This document shows, one piece after another, positions 10,579 through 21,148 of a DNA stretch of 64,000 nt (its first letter is position 1; every line of letters begins with the position of its first letter). A program made the position numbers and the translations under genes. This DNA comes from [Pasteurella] mairii (lineage in GTDB: Bacteria; Pseudomonadota; Gammaproteobacteria; Enterobacterales; Pasteurellaceae). Below the pieces are notes generated by a model. The model did no database searches, had not been told where the DNA came from, and was given only the letters and a program-made list of their open reading frames with translations. The DNA is taken from contig UGSS01000002.1 of NCBI GenBank assembly GCA_900454475.1, positions 1,321,605-1,385,604 of the forward strand, written 5' to 3'.

Positions 10579-11514
10579 TTAATCGTACAGACTCGGTTCT
10601 TCCCGATTTGGGCGGGTTTTGAATCGTCGGTGCAGCCACATATATTGGTCAATACCACGCAAGATTTCTTGTTCTACAATGTGATTCATTCTTTTGGCAA
10701 TTTCCACATCACTGTCTAAATCGCTAAAATCTACCGGTGGGGAAATTTTCACTGTATAACCACTTCCATCTGCATGGCGTAAAGGCGCAAATGGTATAAC
10801 GCGACTGTTTGGCGCTGATTTGAGTAAATAATAGCTTCCGGTGGTCGTCGCCGCGTCTTTTACCGCAAAAAATGGCACAAACACCGCATTTTTTCGCCCA
10901 TAATCATGATCCGGCGCATACCAAATAATCTCGCCTTGGCGTAACGCTTTGATCATGCCGCGTAAATCCTTGCGCTCCAGCATATCTTTGTTTGAGCGCA
11001 GGCGTCCATAGGTTTGTAACCAGTCCATCAGCGGATTATCATTTGGGCGATAAACCCCAATCCCCGGCTGATCAATGCCGACAATTCTGGCACCCAATTC
11101 GAGGGTTAAAAAATGCACACCGACAAAAATAACCCCATCTTTACCATGATGAGATAAATTTTCCAAACCTTCAATTTTGCACCATTTTCTAATCCGTTTA
11201 TCCGACCAAAACCACGCCATTCCCGTTTCGATAATCGCCATCCCAGTCGATTGCAAATTACGGTGTAAAATTTCGTCAATTTGTGATTCACTGTATTGAG
11301 GGAAACACAGTTGCAAATTTCGACGCACAATTTTGGCACGACGTTTACCAACAGAGAGTTTTGCAAACAACCAACCGAAGCCATGTCCAATTTTCAATAA
11401 CATTGGATAAGGTAATAATAATATTAATCGCCAAATGGCGAGTCCAAGCCAAAATCCCCAATATTTAGGTTTTAAAAATGCAAACTGAAAAGTTGGAAGT
11501 GATGCTTTTGCCAT
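10579..11514 (-). CDS. lpxL: Lipid A biosynthesis lauroyl/myristoyl acyltransferase (HtrB type)
   Basis: Adds a secondary acyl chain from acyl-ACP to Kdo2-lipid IVA at the inner membrane. From the chosen ATG (MAKASLPTFQFAFLKPKYW) the protein is 311 residues. A membrane helix is at about 22-42, and the catalytic HxxxxE is H134-E139 within GVHFLTLELGAR. It resembles Haemophilus HtrB and is divergent from hldE, a known pairing. Start choice is uncertain: the frame extends to a TTG 18 codons earlier that has AGGAG about 9 bases before it, while the chosen ATG has no clear ribosome site. Family alignment favours the ATG. Confidence 0.88.
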   Translation of the reverse strand: MAKASLPTFQFAFLKPKYWGFWLGLAIWRLILLLPYPMLLKIGHGFGWLFAKLSVGKRRAKIVRRNLQLCFPQYSESQIDEILHRNLQSTGMAIIETGMAWFWSDKRIRKWCKIEGLENLSHHGKDGVIFVGVHFLTLELGARIVGIDQPGIGVYRPNDNPLMDWLQTYGRLRSNKDMLERKDLRGMIKALRQGEIIWYAPDHDYGRKNAVFVPFFAVKDAATTTGSYYLLKSAPNSRVIPFAPLRHADGSGYTVKISPPVDFSDLDSDVEIAKRMNHIVEQEILRGIDQYMWLHRRFKTRPNREEPSLYD

Positions 11515-11628
11515 AATCAAACTACAATTTATTACAAAGATGGGGTAGTTTAACGGAATTTTGATCAAATAGCATTTCTCCTATGATAAAATCAGCAAAA
11601 TTTTTTAGTCAACATAGGATAAAACAAC

Positions 11629-13059
11629 ATGGCTCAATATTCAGCACAATTTCAACAAGCCAAAGTCTTAGTGTTAGGTGATGTGATGCTTGATCGCTAT
11701 TGGTTTGGCGCTACTAACCGAATTTCGCCCGAAGCGCCAGTGCCGGTGGTGCGGGTGCAAGGCAATGAAGAACGTGCGGGCGGCGCGGCAAACGTAGCCA
11801 TGAATATTGCCGCCCTGAATGTGCCGGTGGAATTGTTGGGATTAACCGGTAAAGACGAAGCCGGAAACGCTTTAAGCCACCTGTTGCAACAACATAAAAT
11901 TCAATGCAATTTTGTGCAATTGGAAACCCATCCAACCATTACAAAATTGCGCATTTTATCCCGTCATCAACAATTATTGCGCTTAGATTTTGAAGAAGAT
12001 TTTCATCAGGTAACCTCCGAGCAATTGCTGGAAAAATTAAAAAGTGCGGTCAAAAATTACGGTGTTTTAGTATTATCCGATTATGGAAAAGGAACACTAA
12101 ATCAAGTACAAGCAATGATTCAAGTCGCACGCGCAGCGAATGTGCCGGTTCTTATCGATCCTAAAGGTACCGATTTTGAACGTTACCGCGGCGCCACCTT
12201 GTTAACCCCAAATATGTCGGAGTTTGAGGCGGTTGTTGGACATTGTAATAGCGAAGAAGATATTGTCGAAAAAGGGCTAAATCTGATTTCTACACTAGAA
12301 TTAACCGCACTTTTAGTGACGCGTTCGGAAAAAGGCATGACGCTATTACGTCCTGGGCAGGCGCCATTTCATTTGCCAACGGAAGCGCGTGAAGTCTTTG
12401 ATGTGACCGGTGCTGGCGATACGGTAATTAGTGTGCTGGCAACCGCCTTGGCGGACGGACGCTCCTTTGAAGAAGCCTGTTATCTGGCGAATGTGGCTGC
12501 GGGTATTGTGGTGGGTAAATTGGGGACCTCAACGGTTTCTACTATTGAGCTGGAAAATGCCATTAATGGACGCGGCGAGAATGGTTTTGGCATTATGACG
12601 GAAGAGGCGCTGAAAAGTGCGGTCAAATTAGCCAAAGATCGCGGTGAAAAAGTGGTGATGACTAATGGTTGCTTTGATATTTTACATCCCGGTCATGTAT
12701 CTTATTTGGAGCATGCACGCAAATTGGGCGATCGTTTGATTGTGGCGGTAAACAGTGACGACTCGGTCAAACGTCTTAAAGGAGAAAATCGTCCGATTAA
12801 TGCTTTGCACGCTAGAATGGCTGTGCTCGCAGGGTTATCCTCTGTAGACTGGCTGGTCGCATTTGCGGAAGATACGCCACAACGTTTAATTGGTGAAATT
12901 TTGCCAGATTTATTAGTAAAAGGCGGAGATTATAAAGCTGAGGATATTGTCGGCAGTCAAGAAGTATGGGCAAATGGCGGCGAAGTGAAAGTCTTGAACT
13001 TTGAAGAGGGTTTTTCTACTAGCAATGTTATCAAAAGGATTCGTGAAACGGAAAAATAA
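11629..13059 (+). CDS. hldE: Bifunctional heptose 7-phosphate kinase / 1-phosphate adenylyltransferase
   Basis: Makes ADP-heptose for the lipooligosaccharide core. 476 residues in two domains. The N-terminal ribokinase-like kinase (about 1-320) has [26 protein letters not shown] and the DVTGAGDT anion hole near 260-266. The C-terminal cytidylyltransferase-like domain (about 340-476) starts with [16 protein letters not shown], carrying the HxGH motif. AGGAT precedes the ATG at 8 bases. The gene lies opposite lpxL, linking two lipid A/LOS steps. Uptake signals lie inside the frame. Confidence 0.97.
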   Translation: MAQYSAQFQQAKVLVLGDVMLDRYWFGATNRISPEAPVPVVRVQGNEERAGGAANVAMNIAALNVPVELLGLTGKDEAGNALSHLLQQHKIQCNFVQLETHPTITKLRILSRHQQLLRLDFEEDFHQVTSEQLLEKLKSAVKNYGVLVLSDYGKGTLNQVQAMIQVARAANVPVLIDPKGTDFERYRGATLLTPNMSEFEAVVGHCNSEEDIVEKGLNLISTLELTALLVTRSEKGMTLLRPGQAPFHLPTEAREVFDVTGAGDTVISVLATALADGRSFEEACYLANVAAGIVVGKLGTSTVSTIELENAINGRGENGFGIMTEEALKSAVKLAKDRGEKVVMTNGCFDILHPGHVSYLEHARKLGDRLIVAVNSDDSVKRLKGENRPINALHARMAVLAGLSSVDWLVAFAEDTPQRLIGEILPDLLVKGGDYKAEDIVGSQEVWANGGEVKVLNFEEGFSTSNVIKRIRETEK

Positions 13060-13101
13060 AACTGTCGCTTATGTCACATAAATGTACAAATTATTAAATA
13101 A

Positions 13102-13123
13102 AACCGTGAGTTATATCACATTT
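13102..13123. promoter_or_regulatory. CRP-type site between hldE and mdh
   Basis: A symmetric 22-mer with core CGTGA-N6-TCACA matches 17 of 22 CRP consensus positions. Its centre is 13112.5, 61.5 bp before an A at 13174 that sits 10 bases past a TATATT -10 (13159-13164). A weaker site (TGTCG-N6-TCACA, 13063-13078) is centred 42 bp further upstream, four helical turns away. Confidence 0.6.
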
Positions 13124-13135
13124 TTGTAAATGCCC

Positions 13136-13159
13136 ATTTGCCTTGTAGGCAAATTTTTT
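13136..13159 (+). terminator. Terminator after hldE
   Basis: A 7-bp stem ATTTGCC/GGCAAAT (13136-13142 with 13148-13154) and a 5-base loop, followed by T6. Its T tract abuts the putative -10 of the next transcript. Confidence 0.7.
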
Positions 13160-13170
13160 ATATTCTACGT

Positions 13171-13250
13171 CCAACAAAAAACAAGTGCTATGGTAAGTAG
13201 CCAACATATTTTGCTTTCCGAGTAGTGCCTCAGCCGAGGCACTTTTTTTT
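13171..13250 (+). ncRNA. Candidate CRP-activated small RNA
   Basis: A predicted short transcript of about 80 bases with no coding frame of note. It starts just after a TATATT -10 (13159-13164), has a strong CRP-type site at about -61.5, and ends in an 8-bp stem (13224-13231 with 13236-13243, loop AGCC) followed by T8. A U-rich stretch before the terminator (TATTTTGCTTTCC) could bind Hfq. The alternative is an attenuated leader for mdh, which begins 145 bases later. No family was recognised; this is an inference from promoter and terminator signals. Confidence 0.5.
13224..13250 (+). terminator. Strong terminator upstream of mdh
   Basis: AGTGCCTC/GAGGCACT stem with a 4-base loop and eight T residues. 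It is too far from hldE, which has its own terminator, to be needed there. That is the main reason to suspect a separate short transcript. Confidence 0.9.
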
Positions 13251-13395
13251 GCCTAATTTTGATAAATTTCAGTAAAAAATTTGAATTAGATCTCACAATT
13301 GAATTTCTCTATTTGAAATTCCCTACGTAACAACATATCATTTAGCCAAGATCAATCAATGATGTTAATCATAAACATATAAAAGGAGTATTTAA

Positions 13396-14331
13396 ATGAA
13401 AGTAGCTGTTTTAGGCGCCGCTGGCGGTATCGGTCAAGCATTAGCGTTATTATTAAAATTGCAATTACCTGCAGGTTCGGAATTATCACTTTATGATATT
13501 GCACCAGTAACTCCAGGGGTTGCCGCTGATGTTAGCCATATTCCAACAGCAGTTAAAGTACAAGGATTTGCTGGAGATGATCCAACACCTGCATTACAAG
13601 GCGCAAATGTAGTGTTAATTTCTGCCGGTGTGGCACGTAAACCAGGCATGGATCGTTCCGATTTATTTAATATCAATGCGGGGATCGTGCGTAATTTGGT
13701 GGAAAAAGTCGCAGCAACTTGCCCAAAAGCCTGCGTCGGTATTATCACTAACCCTGTAAATACGACGGTTGCAATTGCCGCGGAAGTATTGAAAAAAGCC
13801 GGTGTTTATGACAAACGTAAACTTTTTGGCGTGACTACGTTAGATATTTTGCGCTCTGAAACCTTTGTATCCGAATTAAAAGGGTTAGATGTTTCCCGCG
13901 TGACCGTACCGGTTATCGGTGGACACTCTGGCGTGACAATTTTGCCATTGTTATCTCAAGTACAATATGCAAAATGGAAAGAGGAAGAAATTGCGCCATT
14001 AACTAAACGTATCCAAAACGCGGGTACTGAAGTGGTTGAAGCGAAAGCCGGTGGCGGTTCAGCAACCCTTTCTATGGCGCAAGCTGCCGCACGTTTTGCT
14101 CGTTCATTAGTGAAAGGATTGAGCGGTGAAACCGTTGTCGAATGTACTTATGTAGAAGGTGACGGTCAATATGCGCGCTTCTTCTCTCAACCGGTGCGTT
14201 TAGGTACAGAAGGTGTGGAAGAAATTCTGCCAATCGGTCAATTAAGCGCATTTGAACAAAAAGCCTTAGAAGATATGCTACCAACTTTACGTGCCGATAT
14301 TGAATTAGGTGAAAAATTTATCACCGGCTAA
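13396..14331 (+). CDS. mdh: Malate dehydrogenase (NAD)
   Basis: Oxidises malate to oxaloacetate in the TCA cycle. 311 residues, the length of the E. coli enzyme. The NAD-binding loop GAAGGIG is at residues 7-13, substrate arginines lie in [11 protein letters not shown] and [10 protein letters not shown], and the catalytic His is in GGHSG (H177). AAAGGAG sits 8 bases before the ATG. The upstream region has TGTTAATCAT (13363-13372), resembling half of an ArcA site; the second half is poor. It is followed by its own terminator. Confidence 0.98.
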   Translation: MKVAVLGAAGGIGQALALLLKLQLPAGSELSLYDIAPVTPGVAADVSHIPTAVKVQGFAGDDPTPALQGANVVLISAGVARKPGMDRSDLFNINAGIVRNLVEKVAATCPKACVGIITNPVNTTVAIAAEVLKKAGVYDKRKLFGVTTLDILRSETFVSELKGLDVSRVTVPVIGGHSGVTILPLLSQVQYAKWKEEEIAPLTKRIQNAGTEVVEAKAGGGSATLSMAQAAARFARSLVKGLSGETVVECTYVEGDGQYARFFSQPVRLGTEGVEEILPIGQLSAFEQKALEDMLPTLRADIELGEKFITG

Positions 14332-14365
14332 TGTTACAGTCTAAATGTTGTATTCGTTACTTATC

Positions 14366-14388
14366 GGGCATCAAATGATGCCCTTTTT
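14366..14388 (+). terminator. Terminator after mdh
   Basis: A 7-bp stem GGGCATC/GATGCCC with a 4-base loop, then T5, 35 bases after the mdh stop. Confidence 0.85.
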
Positions 14389-14462
14389 ATGCAAGCCAAA
14401 TGGAGATATAAGTAAAAATATAACCAACAAAAGCAAATTCCTCTTACACCATTTGTACTGAC

Positions 14463-16028
14463 TTAGAATTTCAGCTGTTTTTCCACCGCTTTTGCTCGTA
14501 CCAAGAATTGTTTACGTTCTGCGCTCGACATTCCACTGCTGGTACCCGGTAATTTCACGGTCAGCGGATTCACTGGGCGACTGTTAATATGGAATTCATA
14601 GTGCAAATGCGGACCGGTAGAACGCCCCGTATTGCCGGATAACGCAATACGTTCACCGCGTTTCACCGATTGACCGGCTTTTACTAATACTTTACTTAAA
14701 TGCATATATACGGTTTGATATTCTCTACCATGACGAAGCATTAAATAGCGACCAGCTCCACTCGCTTGATAAGCGACTTTTTCAACAATACCATCTGCTG
14801 GAGCAATAATAGGTGAACCAATTGGCAATGCAAAGTCCACACCTTTATGTGGCATAATTCGCCCAGTGATAGGGTGACGTCGCGCAAGATTAAAAGGAGA
14901 TGACACTCTTGCTTGACGCAACATTGGATAACGCGAAAATCCTTTACCTAAGGTCTCCCCTTGTCGATTATAATAACGACCGTTTTTTGCTTGAATAGCA
15001 TAATAACTTTTCCCGCCCGTACGGATATGAATTGCCTCCACATTCCCTTGTCCGGTTAGTTTACCTCCCAAATATTCTCGCGAAATCCAGATCGCAAATT
15101 TATCACCTTTTTTTAATTTTTTAAGCGTCACTTGCCACTGAAGCGCTGTTGTGAGTTGAGAAATTTGCTTACTGTTTAGTCCCAGCTTAATTAAGCTGGT
15201 GGAGAATGCCCCGTTGATTTCTCCTTTCAACACCTCTTTTTTCCAAACGCTTTTTTTAACTAAAATCTGACGCTTAAATTTACCTCCATTTACTCGCTCG
15301 TAAATCTGTTCCTCTTTCTCCGACACTAACCAGTTCAAATATTCTAAATTACCATCATTATCTAAAATCCAATAAAATTGTTGCCCAGCTTTAAGATTTT
15401 TTAATTCCGGATAATCTGCGATTAATTTTTCATAGGTATTATCTTCTAACCCAGATTGATCCAAAACATCTTTTAAAGTATCACCACGTACCACCGTGTG
15501 GCTAAATTGCTCTTTAATACGAATAGCTTGATCAGCAATATCCAATAAATTATTTAATGCATCTTGTGCATCTTGCGGCAATTGTAACATGCCATCTTCA
15601 TCAAGCTTTACCTGATCAACCTCATCATCCTTTGCAGTTAAATCATCATAGTAAGAGGTATTTTTTTCCTCTCCTGACGGCGACGTCTTCGGATTAAAAT
15701 TGGCAATATCACCTTGTTCCATTTCTTTTTTTGCAACAGCATCATCTGTTGGTGTTATCGTTGACATTGCCGCAGAACGCCCCTGATTGGAAGATGCTGC
15801 TGCGTTAGCGGTTGTAAATTCAGATAAATTTGGCACCGCACTTTCATGTTGATTTAAAGATTTATATTGAGTTCCGTCCCCAGAAACCGTGGCAATATTC
15901 GTTTCAGCAGTATCTTTTAAGCTCAACACGACCCCAACTAAAATAGACAATACTGCCAAAAAGAAAACCATCACTTTAGTACGCGATTTTCTTTTGCGTC
16001 TATCTCGAGCTAACTTTACGTGCTGCAC
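14463..16028 (-). CDS. mepM: Murein DD-endopeptidase, M23 family
   Basis: Cuts peptide cross-links so that new peptidoglycan can be inserted. 521 residues: basic cytoplasmic tail, one membrane anchor (about 19-37), a low-complexity Ser/Asp/Glu region to about 140, a LysM/OapA-like segment [17 protein letters not shown] (about 178-195), and a C-terminal LytM domain. Zinc and catalytic motifs are HKGVDF (HxxxD, about 394) and HLHYEF (HxH, about 477). The start is GTG, chosen because AAGGA lies 6 bases upstream. It is divergent from znuC, an order known in Haemophilus. The spacer region is longer than in the E. coli protein (about 440 residues). Confidence 0.9.
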   Translation of the reverse strand: MQHVKLARDRRKRKSRTKVMVFFLAVLSILVGVVLSLKDTAETNIATVSGDGTQYKSLNQHESAVPNLSEFTTANAAASSNQGRSAAMSTITPTDDAVAKKEMEQGDIANFNPKTSPSGEEKNTSYYDDLTAKDDEVDQVKLDEDGMLQLPQDAQDALNNLLDIADQAIRIKEQFSHTVVRGDTLKDVLDQSGLEDNTYEKLIADYPELKNLKAGQQFYWILDNDGNLEYLNWLVSEKEEQIYERVNGGKFKRQILVKKSVWKKEVLKGEINGAFSTSLIKLGLNSKQISQLTTALQWQVTLKKLKKGDKFAIWISREYLGGKLTGQGNVEAIHIRTGGKSYYAIQAKNGRYYNRQGETLGKGFSRYPMLRQARVSSPFNLARRHPITGRIMPHKGVDFALPIGSPIIAPADGIVEKVAYQASGAGRYLMLRHGREYQTVYMHLSKVLVKAGQSVKRGERIALSGNTGRSTGPHLHYEFHINSRPVNPLTVKLPGTSSGMSSAERKQFLVRAKAVEKQLKF

Positions 16029-16362
16029 CTGTTTTCCTTCTTAAGTTTAACCGAATGCGTCTTACCACGACATTGCGATAATTCCTGCTTAAAATTTTAC
16101 CCTAATCGCTTTCTAGCAAAAACAACCTATTAAATAACCTTTTACTAAAAGGAAATTATCTGTTTCCAAATAGAATAAAATTGTCTTTCAACTCCATTTT
16201 AATGAGACCCTCAAGATCACAAAAAATTCCCACCCAAAAAGAAAAAAATATCAAATGTGTAAATTCTCGCCACAATAGAAGATGCAACTTGTTAAATGCT
16301 AAAAAATAAGTTATTTTTACACCACTTTTTGTCAGTCGTCTTCAAGTTAAATTATAAACACC
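16029..16362. other. mepM-znuC divergent intergenic region with a palindrome
   Basis: 334 bases, AT-rich, no gene. A perfect 8-bp inverted repeat AAAAATAA/TTATTTTT around a single G lies at 16302-16318, and an imperfect GTTAAATTATAAAC lies at about 16347-16360, next to the znuC start. Either could be a Zur operator, since zinc repression of znuC is expected, but neither matches the enterobacterial Zur consensus well. Confidence 0.35.
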
Positions 16363-17154
16363 ATGCAAATCCACCCAATTGATATACCTCTCGTTGAATT
16401 ACAAGATATCAACGTACAATTTGGACAACAAAGTGCATTACAAGAGATTAATTTATCGATTTATCCCAATTCAGTAATGACCATTGTCGGTCCTAATGGC
16501 GGTGGTAAATCCACGCTACTTAAAGTGTTGCTTAAATTGGTAGCGCCAACCTCTGGCAAAGTCATTCACAACAAAAACCTACGCATTGGTTATGTACCGC
16601 AAAAAATTCATTTGGATCACAGTTTACCGCTAACCGTGGAAAAATTCCTCGCACTTAAACGCGAGATTTCCGCCCAAGAAATTGCACAAGCACTCGCACT
16701 GTTTTCCATCACACATTTAGCCAAAAACCAAATGCACAAACTCTCTGGTGGTGAAATGCAACGCGTACTTTTAGCGCGTGCGATTTTGAATAAACCGAAT
16801 TTATTAGTGTTGGATGAAGCAACGCAAGGGGTAGACATTAACGGGCAAATTGAACTTTACCAATTAATTCATGAAACCCAAAAAAAATTAAATTGCGCGA
16901 TTTTGATGGTGTCGCACGATTTGCATATTGTCATGGCGAGTACCAACGAGGTGCTTTGCATTAACCAGCATATTTGTTGTGCTGGTACGCCGGAAAAAGT
17001 CTCTAATGATCCGAAATTTATCCAATTTTTTGGCGATCAATTTGCAAAAAATATTGCCTTTTATACTCATCATCACAACCATAAACACGATATTCACGGT
17101 GATGTTTGTTGCGATCGGGCGCTTCATTCCGTGCAATGTTCGCATCAACAATAA
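16363..17154 (+). CDS. znuC: Zinc ABC importer, ATP-binding protein
   Basis: ATPase of the high-affinity ZnuABC zinc importer. 263 residues. Walker [10 protein letters not shown] (43-51), signature LSGGE (127-131), Walker B LLVLDEAT, switch His in VSHD. The C-terminal tail (about 230-263) is rich in His and Cys (HHHNHKHD, then CC), as expected for a zinc importer ATPase. znuB follows after 23 bases. The periplasmic partner znuA is not in the window. Confidence 0.95.
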   Translation: MQIHPIDIPLVELQDINVQFGQQSALQEINLSIYPNSVMTIVGPNGGGKSTLLKVLLKLVAPTSGKVIHNKNLRIGYVPQKIHLDHSLPLTVEKFLALKREISAQEIAQALALFSITHLAKNQMHKLSGGEMQRVLLARAILNKPNLLVLDEATQGVDINGQIELYQLIHETQKKLNCAILMVSHDLHIVMASTNEVLCINQHICCAGTPEKVSNDPKFIQFFGDQFAKNIAFYTHHHNHKHDIHGDVCCDRALHSVQCSHQQ

Positions 17155-17177
17155 AATCCCATAATCGCGAGTTACTT

Positions 17178-17960
17178 ATGTTTGATATTTTATTTCCCGC
17201 TTGGCTAACTGGTATTTTGCTTTCTTTAATTACTGCTCCGCTCGGTGCTTTCGTTGTATGGCGAAAAATGGCATATTTCGGCGACACCCTGTCCCATTCC
17301 GCCTTACTCGGCGTCGCACTAGGCATTTTTTTACAAATCAATCCCTACGTCGCCATTTTAATCTTAACCTTATTATTAGCAATTATGATGGTATGGCTAG
17401 AAGAAAACACCGCCTTTTCTGCCGATACACTGCTTGGTATTATTGCCCACAGCTGCCTCTCTCTTGGTGTGGTAACCGTTGGCTTACTGCAAAATGTACG
17501 CGTCGATTTAATGAGCTATTTATTCGGCGATTTGCTCGCCATTGGCTACCAAGATCTGTATTTTATCGGCACCGGTGTTGTGGTCGTTTTAAGCGCCTTG
17601 CTATATTTTTGGAACCCCCTCCTCTCCACCACTGTCAGCCCGGAATTGGCACAAGTAGAAGGCGTAAATATCCGCAAAATGCGTTTTATCTTAATGATCT
17701 TAACCGCGTTAACAATCGCCTTGAGCATGAAATTTGTCGGCGCCTTAATTATTACTTCATTATTAATTATCCCCGCCGCCACTGCCAGACGCTTTGCCAG
17801 GACGCCGGAAAGCATGGTGATCATTGCGGTATTATTGAGCATGACCGCCATTTCATTAGGCTTATTATTATCCGCCTTTTACGATACCGCCGCCGGTCCG
17901 TCTGTGGTGATTGCTTCTGCATTTTTGTTTGTCGTCTCACTTGCCCGCAAAGCGCAATAA
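17178..17960 (+). CDS. znuB: Zinc ABC importer, permease
   Basis: ABC-3 family inner-membrane permease of the zinc importer. From the ATG giving MFDILFPAWLTG it is 260 residues with about seven to eight hydrophobic helices. The open frame upstream overlaps znuC and is not needed. Family marks: GAFVVWRKMAYFGDTLSHSA near residue 22, LLGIIAHSCLSLG, and MKFVGALIITSLLIIPAATA. It forms one operon with znuC and ends at an uptake-signal hairpin shared with amtB. Confidence 0.93.
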   Translation: MFDILFPAWLTGILLSLITAPLGAFVVWRKMAYFGDTLSHSALLGVALGIFLQINPYVAILILTLLLAIMMVWLEENTAFSADTLLGIIAHSCLSLGVVTVGLLQNVRVDLMSYLFGDLLAIGYQDLYFIGTGVVVVLSALLYFWNPLLSTTVSPELAQVEGVNIRKMRFILMILTALTIALSMKFVGALIITSLLIIPAATARRFARTPESMVIIAVLLSMTAISLGLLLSAFYDTAAGPSVVIASAFLFVVSLARKAQ

Positions 17961-17995
17961 ACGACGTTCAAGCATTGCCAAAACAAGCGAAAAAA

Positions 17996-18017
17996 GACCG
18001 CACTTTAAAGTGCGGTC
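17996..18017. terminator. Perfect uptake-signal palindrome between znuB and amtB
   Basis: A 22-base perfect palindrome made of two facing uptake signals, 35 bases after znuB and 23 bases after the convergent amtB stop. It probably ends transcription in both directions, although no long T tract follows on either side. Confidence 0.6.
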
Positions 18018-18040
18018 AAAATCGAGCCATTTTTTTATTA

Positions 18041-19336
18041 TTATTCAATTCGTTCGCCATGCAATACCAAGTCTAAACCTTGACGTTCTTCCTCGTAGGC
18101 AACACGTAACCCAATGGTTTTATCGATAATTTTCAATAAAATGAAACTGCCGATAGCGCTGAATGCAATGGTGATCAAGACACTTTCAATTTGGATCCAC
18201 AAAGTCGTATCCGTACCGGAAATATCCGAAGAGACAAACACCCCGGTCAATACCGCACCGACAATACCGCCGACACCATGGATACCGAAAACGTCCAAGG
18301 TATCATCATATTTCAACCAATATTTCATTTTCGTTGCTGTCACAAAACAGATCGCACTGGTAACGACACCGATAATTAACGCACTTTGTACCGATACAAA
18401 TCCTGCTGCCGGAGTAATCCCCACTAAGCCGGCAATGGCGCCTGATGCCAATCCTAAGGCTGAAGGCTTATGTTTGCACAATACTTCCACCAAACACCAG
18501 GTCAAAGCGCCTGCGGTTGCAGCAATTTGTGTGGTCGCCAGCGCCATTCCCGCACGTCCATCGGCAGCCAAGGCGGAACCCGCATTAAAACCGAACCAGC
18601 CAATCCACAACATTGCGGTTCCAATTAAGGTTAATACTAAGTTGTGTGGAGCCATCACTTCACGACCATATCCAACCCGTTTTCCGATCATAATCGCGGC
18701 AACTAAGCCTGCAACCCCCGCGTTAATATGAATAACCGTACCGCCGGCATAGTCCAATACGCCATCACTTGCTAACCAGCCATCCATGCCCCATACCCAA
18801 TGAGCAGTTGGTACGTAAATCAATAAAGACCACAACCCAACAAAGCATAATAATGCCGAAAATTTCATTCTTTCCGCAAAGGCGCCAGTAATAATCGCGC
18901 CGGCAATGATAGCAAATGCCATTTGGAATACCATGAAGACCGGTTCAGGAATCGTCCCCGCGCCCGGATAAACCGTCAGCATTTCTTTTTCTGTGAAAAC
19001 GTTCATACCGGATAAGAAAAAGCGTTCAGTACCGCCAATAAAAGCGCCATTTGGCGCGAAAGCTAAACTATAACCGAAACACATCCACAAAATCGCAATC
19101 AAACAACAGACTGCAAAACTTTGCATCATCGTGGACAGTGCATTTTTCTTACGCACCATCCCCGCATAAAACAACGCCAAACCGGGAATGGTCATAAATA
19201 ACACCAAAATCGCCGACACCATCACCCATGTCGTATCGCCCGCTTTTAATGTCGACATCGGTTGTACCCAATCGGATAAATCTGCCATTGCCATGGGCGA
19301 AATGCCCAGCAGCCCAAGTAATACCACCTTTTTCAT
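18041..19336 (-). CDS. amtB: Ammonium transporter
   Basis: Trimeric inner-membrane ammonium channel. The start chosen is the ATG giving MKKVVLLGLLG, because GGAGG is 6 bases before it. That makes 431 residues with a cleavable signal peptide (after AMA, about residue 18) and 11 membrane helices. The pore twin histidines are in VPTAHWVWG and FGIHGVGG. It is co-transcribed with the PII gene 31 bases upstream, the near-universal glnK-amtB arrangement in which GlnK plugs the channel when nitrogen is plentiful. Confidence 0.95.
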   Translation of the reverse strand: MKKVVLLGLLGISPMAMADLSDWVQPMSTLKAGDTTWVMVSAILVLFMTIPGLALFYAGMVRKKNALSTMMQSFAVCCLIAILWMCFGYSLAFAPNGAFIGGTERFFLSGMNVFTEKEMLTVYPGAGTIPEPVFMVFQMAFAIIAGAIITGAFAERMKFSALLCFVGLWSLLIYVPTAHWVWGMDGWLASDGVLDYAGGTVIHINAGVAGLVAAIMIGKRVGYGREVMAPHNLVLTLIGTAMLWIGWFGFNAGSALAADGRAGMALATTQIAATAGALTWCLVEVLCKHKPSALGLASGAIAGLVGITPAAGFVSVQSALIIGVVTSAICFVTATKMKYWLKYDDTLDVFGIHGVGGIVGAVLTGVFVSSDISGTDTTLWIQIESVLITIAFSAIGSFILLKIIDKTIGLRVAYEEERQGLDLVLHGERIE

Positions 19337-19367
19337 ACATTGCCTCCCAAGTAAAATCACATCCTAG

Positions 19368-19999
<632 letters not shown>

Positions 20000-20048
20000 A
20001 AAAAACCACCGCACTTGGGCTGTACTACCGAAAGTGCGGTGGTTTTTT
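20000..20048. terminator. Inverted uptake-signal terminator after metF
   Basis: A perfect 17-bp stem (20000-20016 with 20032-20048) made of facing uptake signals extended by CC/GG and A6/T6, with a 15-base loop. It lies 14 bases past the metF stop. Confidence 0.85.
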
Positions 20049-20062
20049 AGCAAATTTTTAAA

Positions 20063-20959
<897 letters not shown>

Positions 20960-20988
20960 CTAAATCCATTGACATTATTTTAACCACC

Positions 20989-21053
20989 ATAGTAAATTTA
21001 AAGCGAATATGTGTCAATTTCAAAAAATTAATTATTTAAATGAATGTAATTCA
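20989..21053 (-). promoter_or_regulatory. metF promoter with MetR site
   Basis: Minus strand: -35 TTGACA (21012-21017), 17-bp spacer, -10 TACTAT (20989-20994), a near-consensus promoter. TGAATGTAATTCA at 21041-21053 is an exact MetR site (TGAA-N5-TTCA), centred about 65 bp upstream of the expected start point, a normal activator position. Confidence 0.8.
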
Positions 21054-21148
21054 TGACAAAATAAAAAAGTGCGTTTGTGCTGATTTGCTGAATTCGCTAT
21101 ACTTGCGCGCAATATTATGCTGAATTACTTTCTTTTTTGAGGATCATC

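Noticed and set aside
10449-10622. Plus-strand open stretch with a hydrophobic segment (LLSAITNVALAYLNLAASMI), possibly a gene remnant
   Set aside because: It has no start codon or ribosome site before the hydrophobic part, its end overlaps the lpxL 3' end, and part of it is only a translated uptake signal.
17201-18076. 291-codon open frame overlapping znuB on the same strand
   Set aside because: Its Arg/His-rich translation is an out-of-frame reading of znuB, which has the expected permease sequence.
18114-18731. Long plus-strand open frame opposite amtB
   Set aside because: A shadow of the amtB codons; amtB is a clear family match and the opposite frame lacks a ribosome site or recognisable domain.
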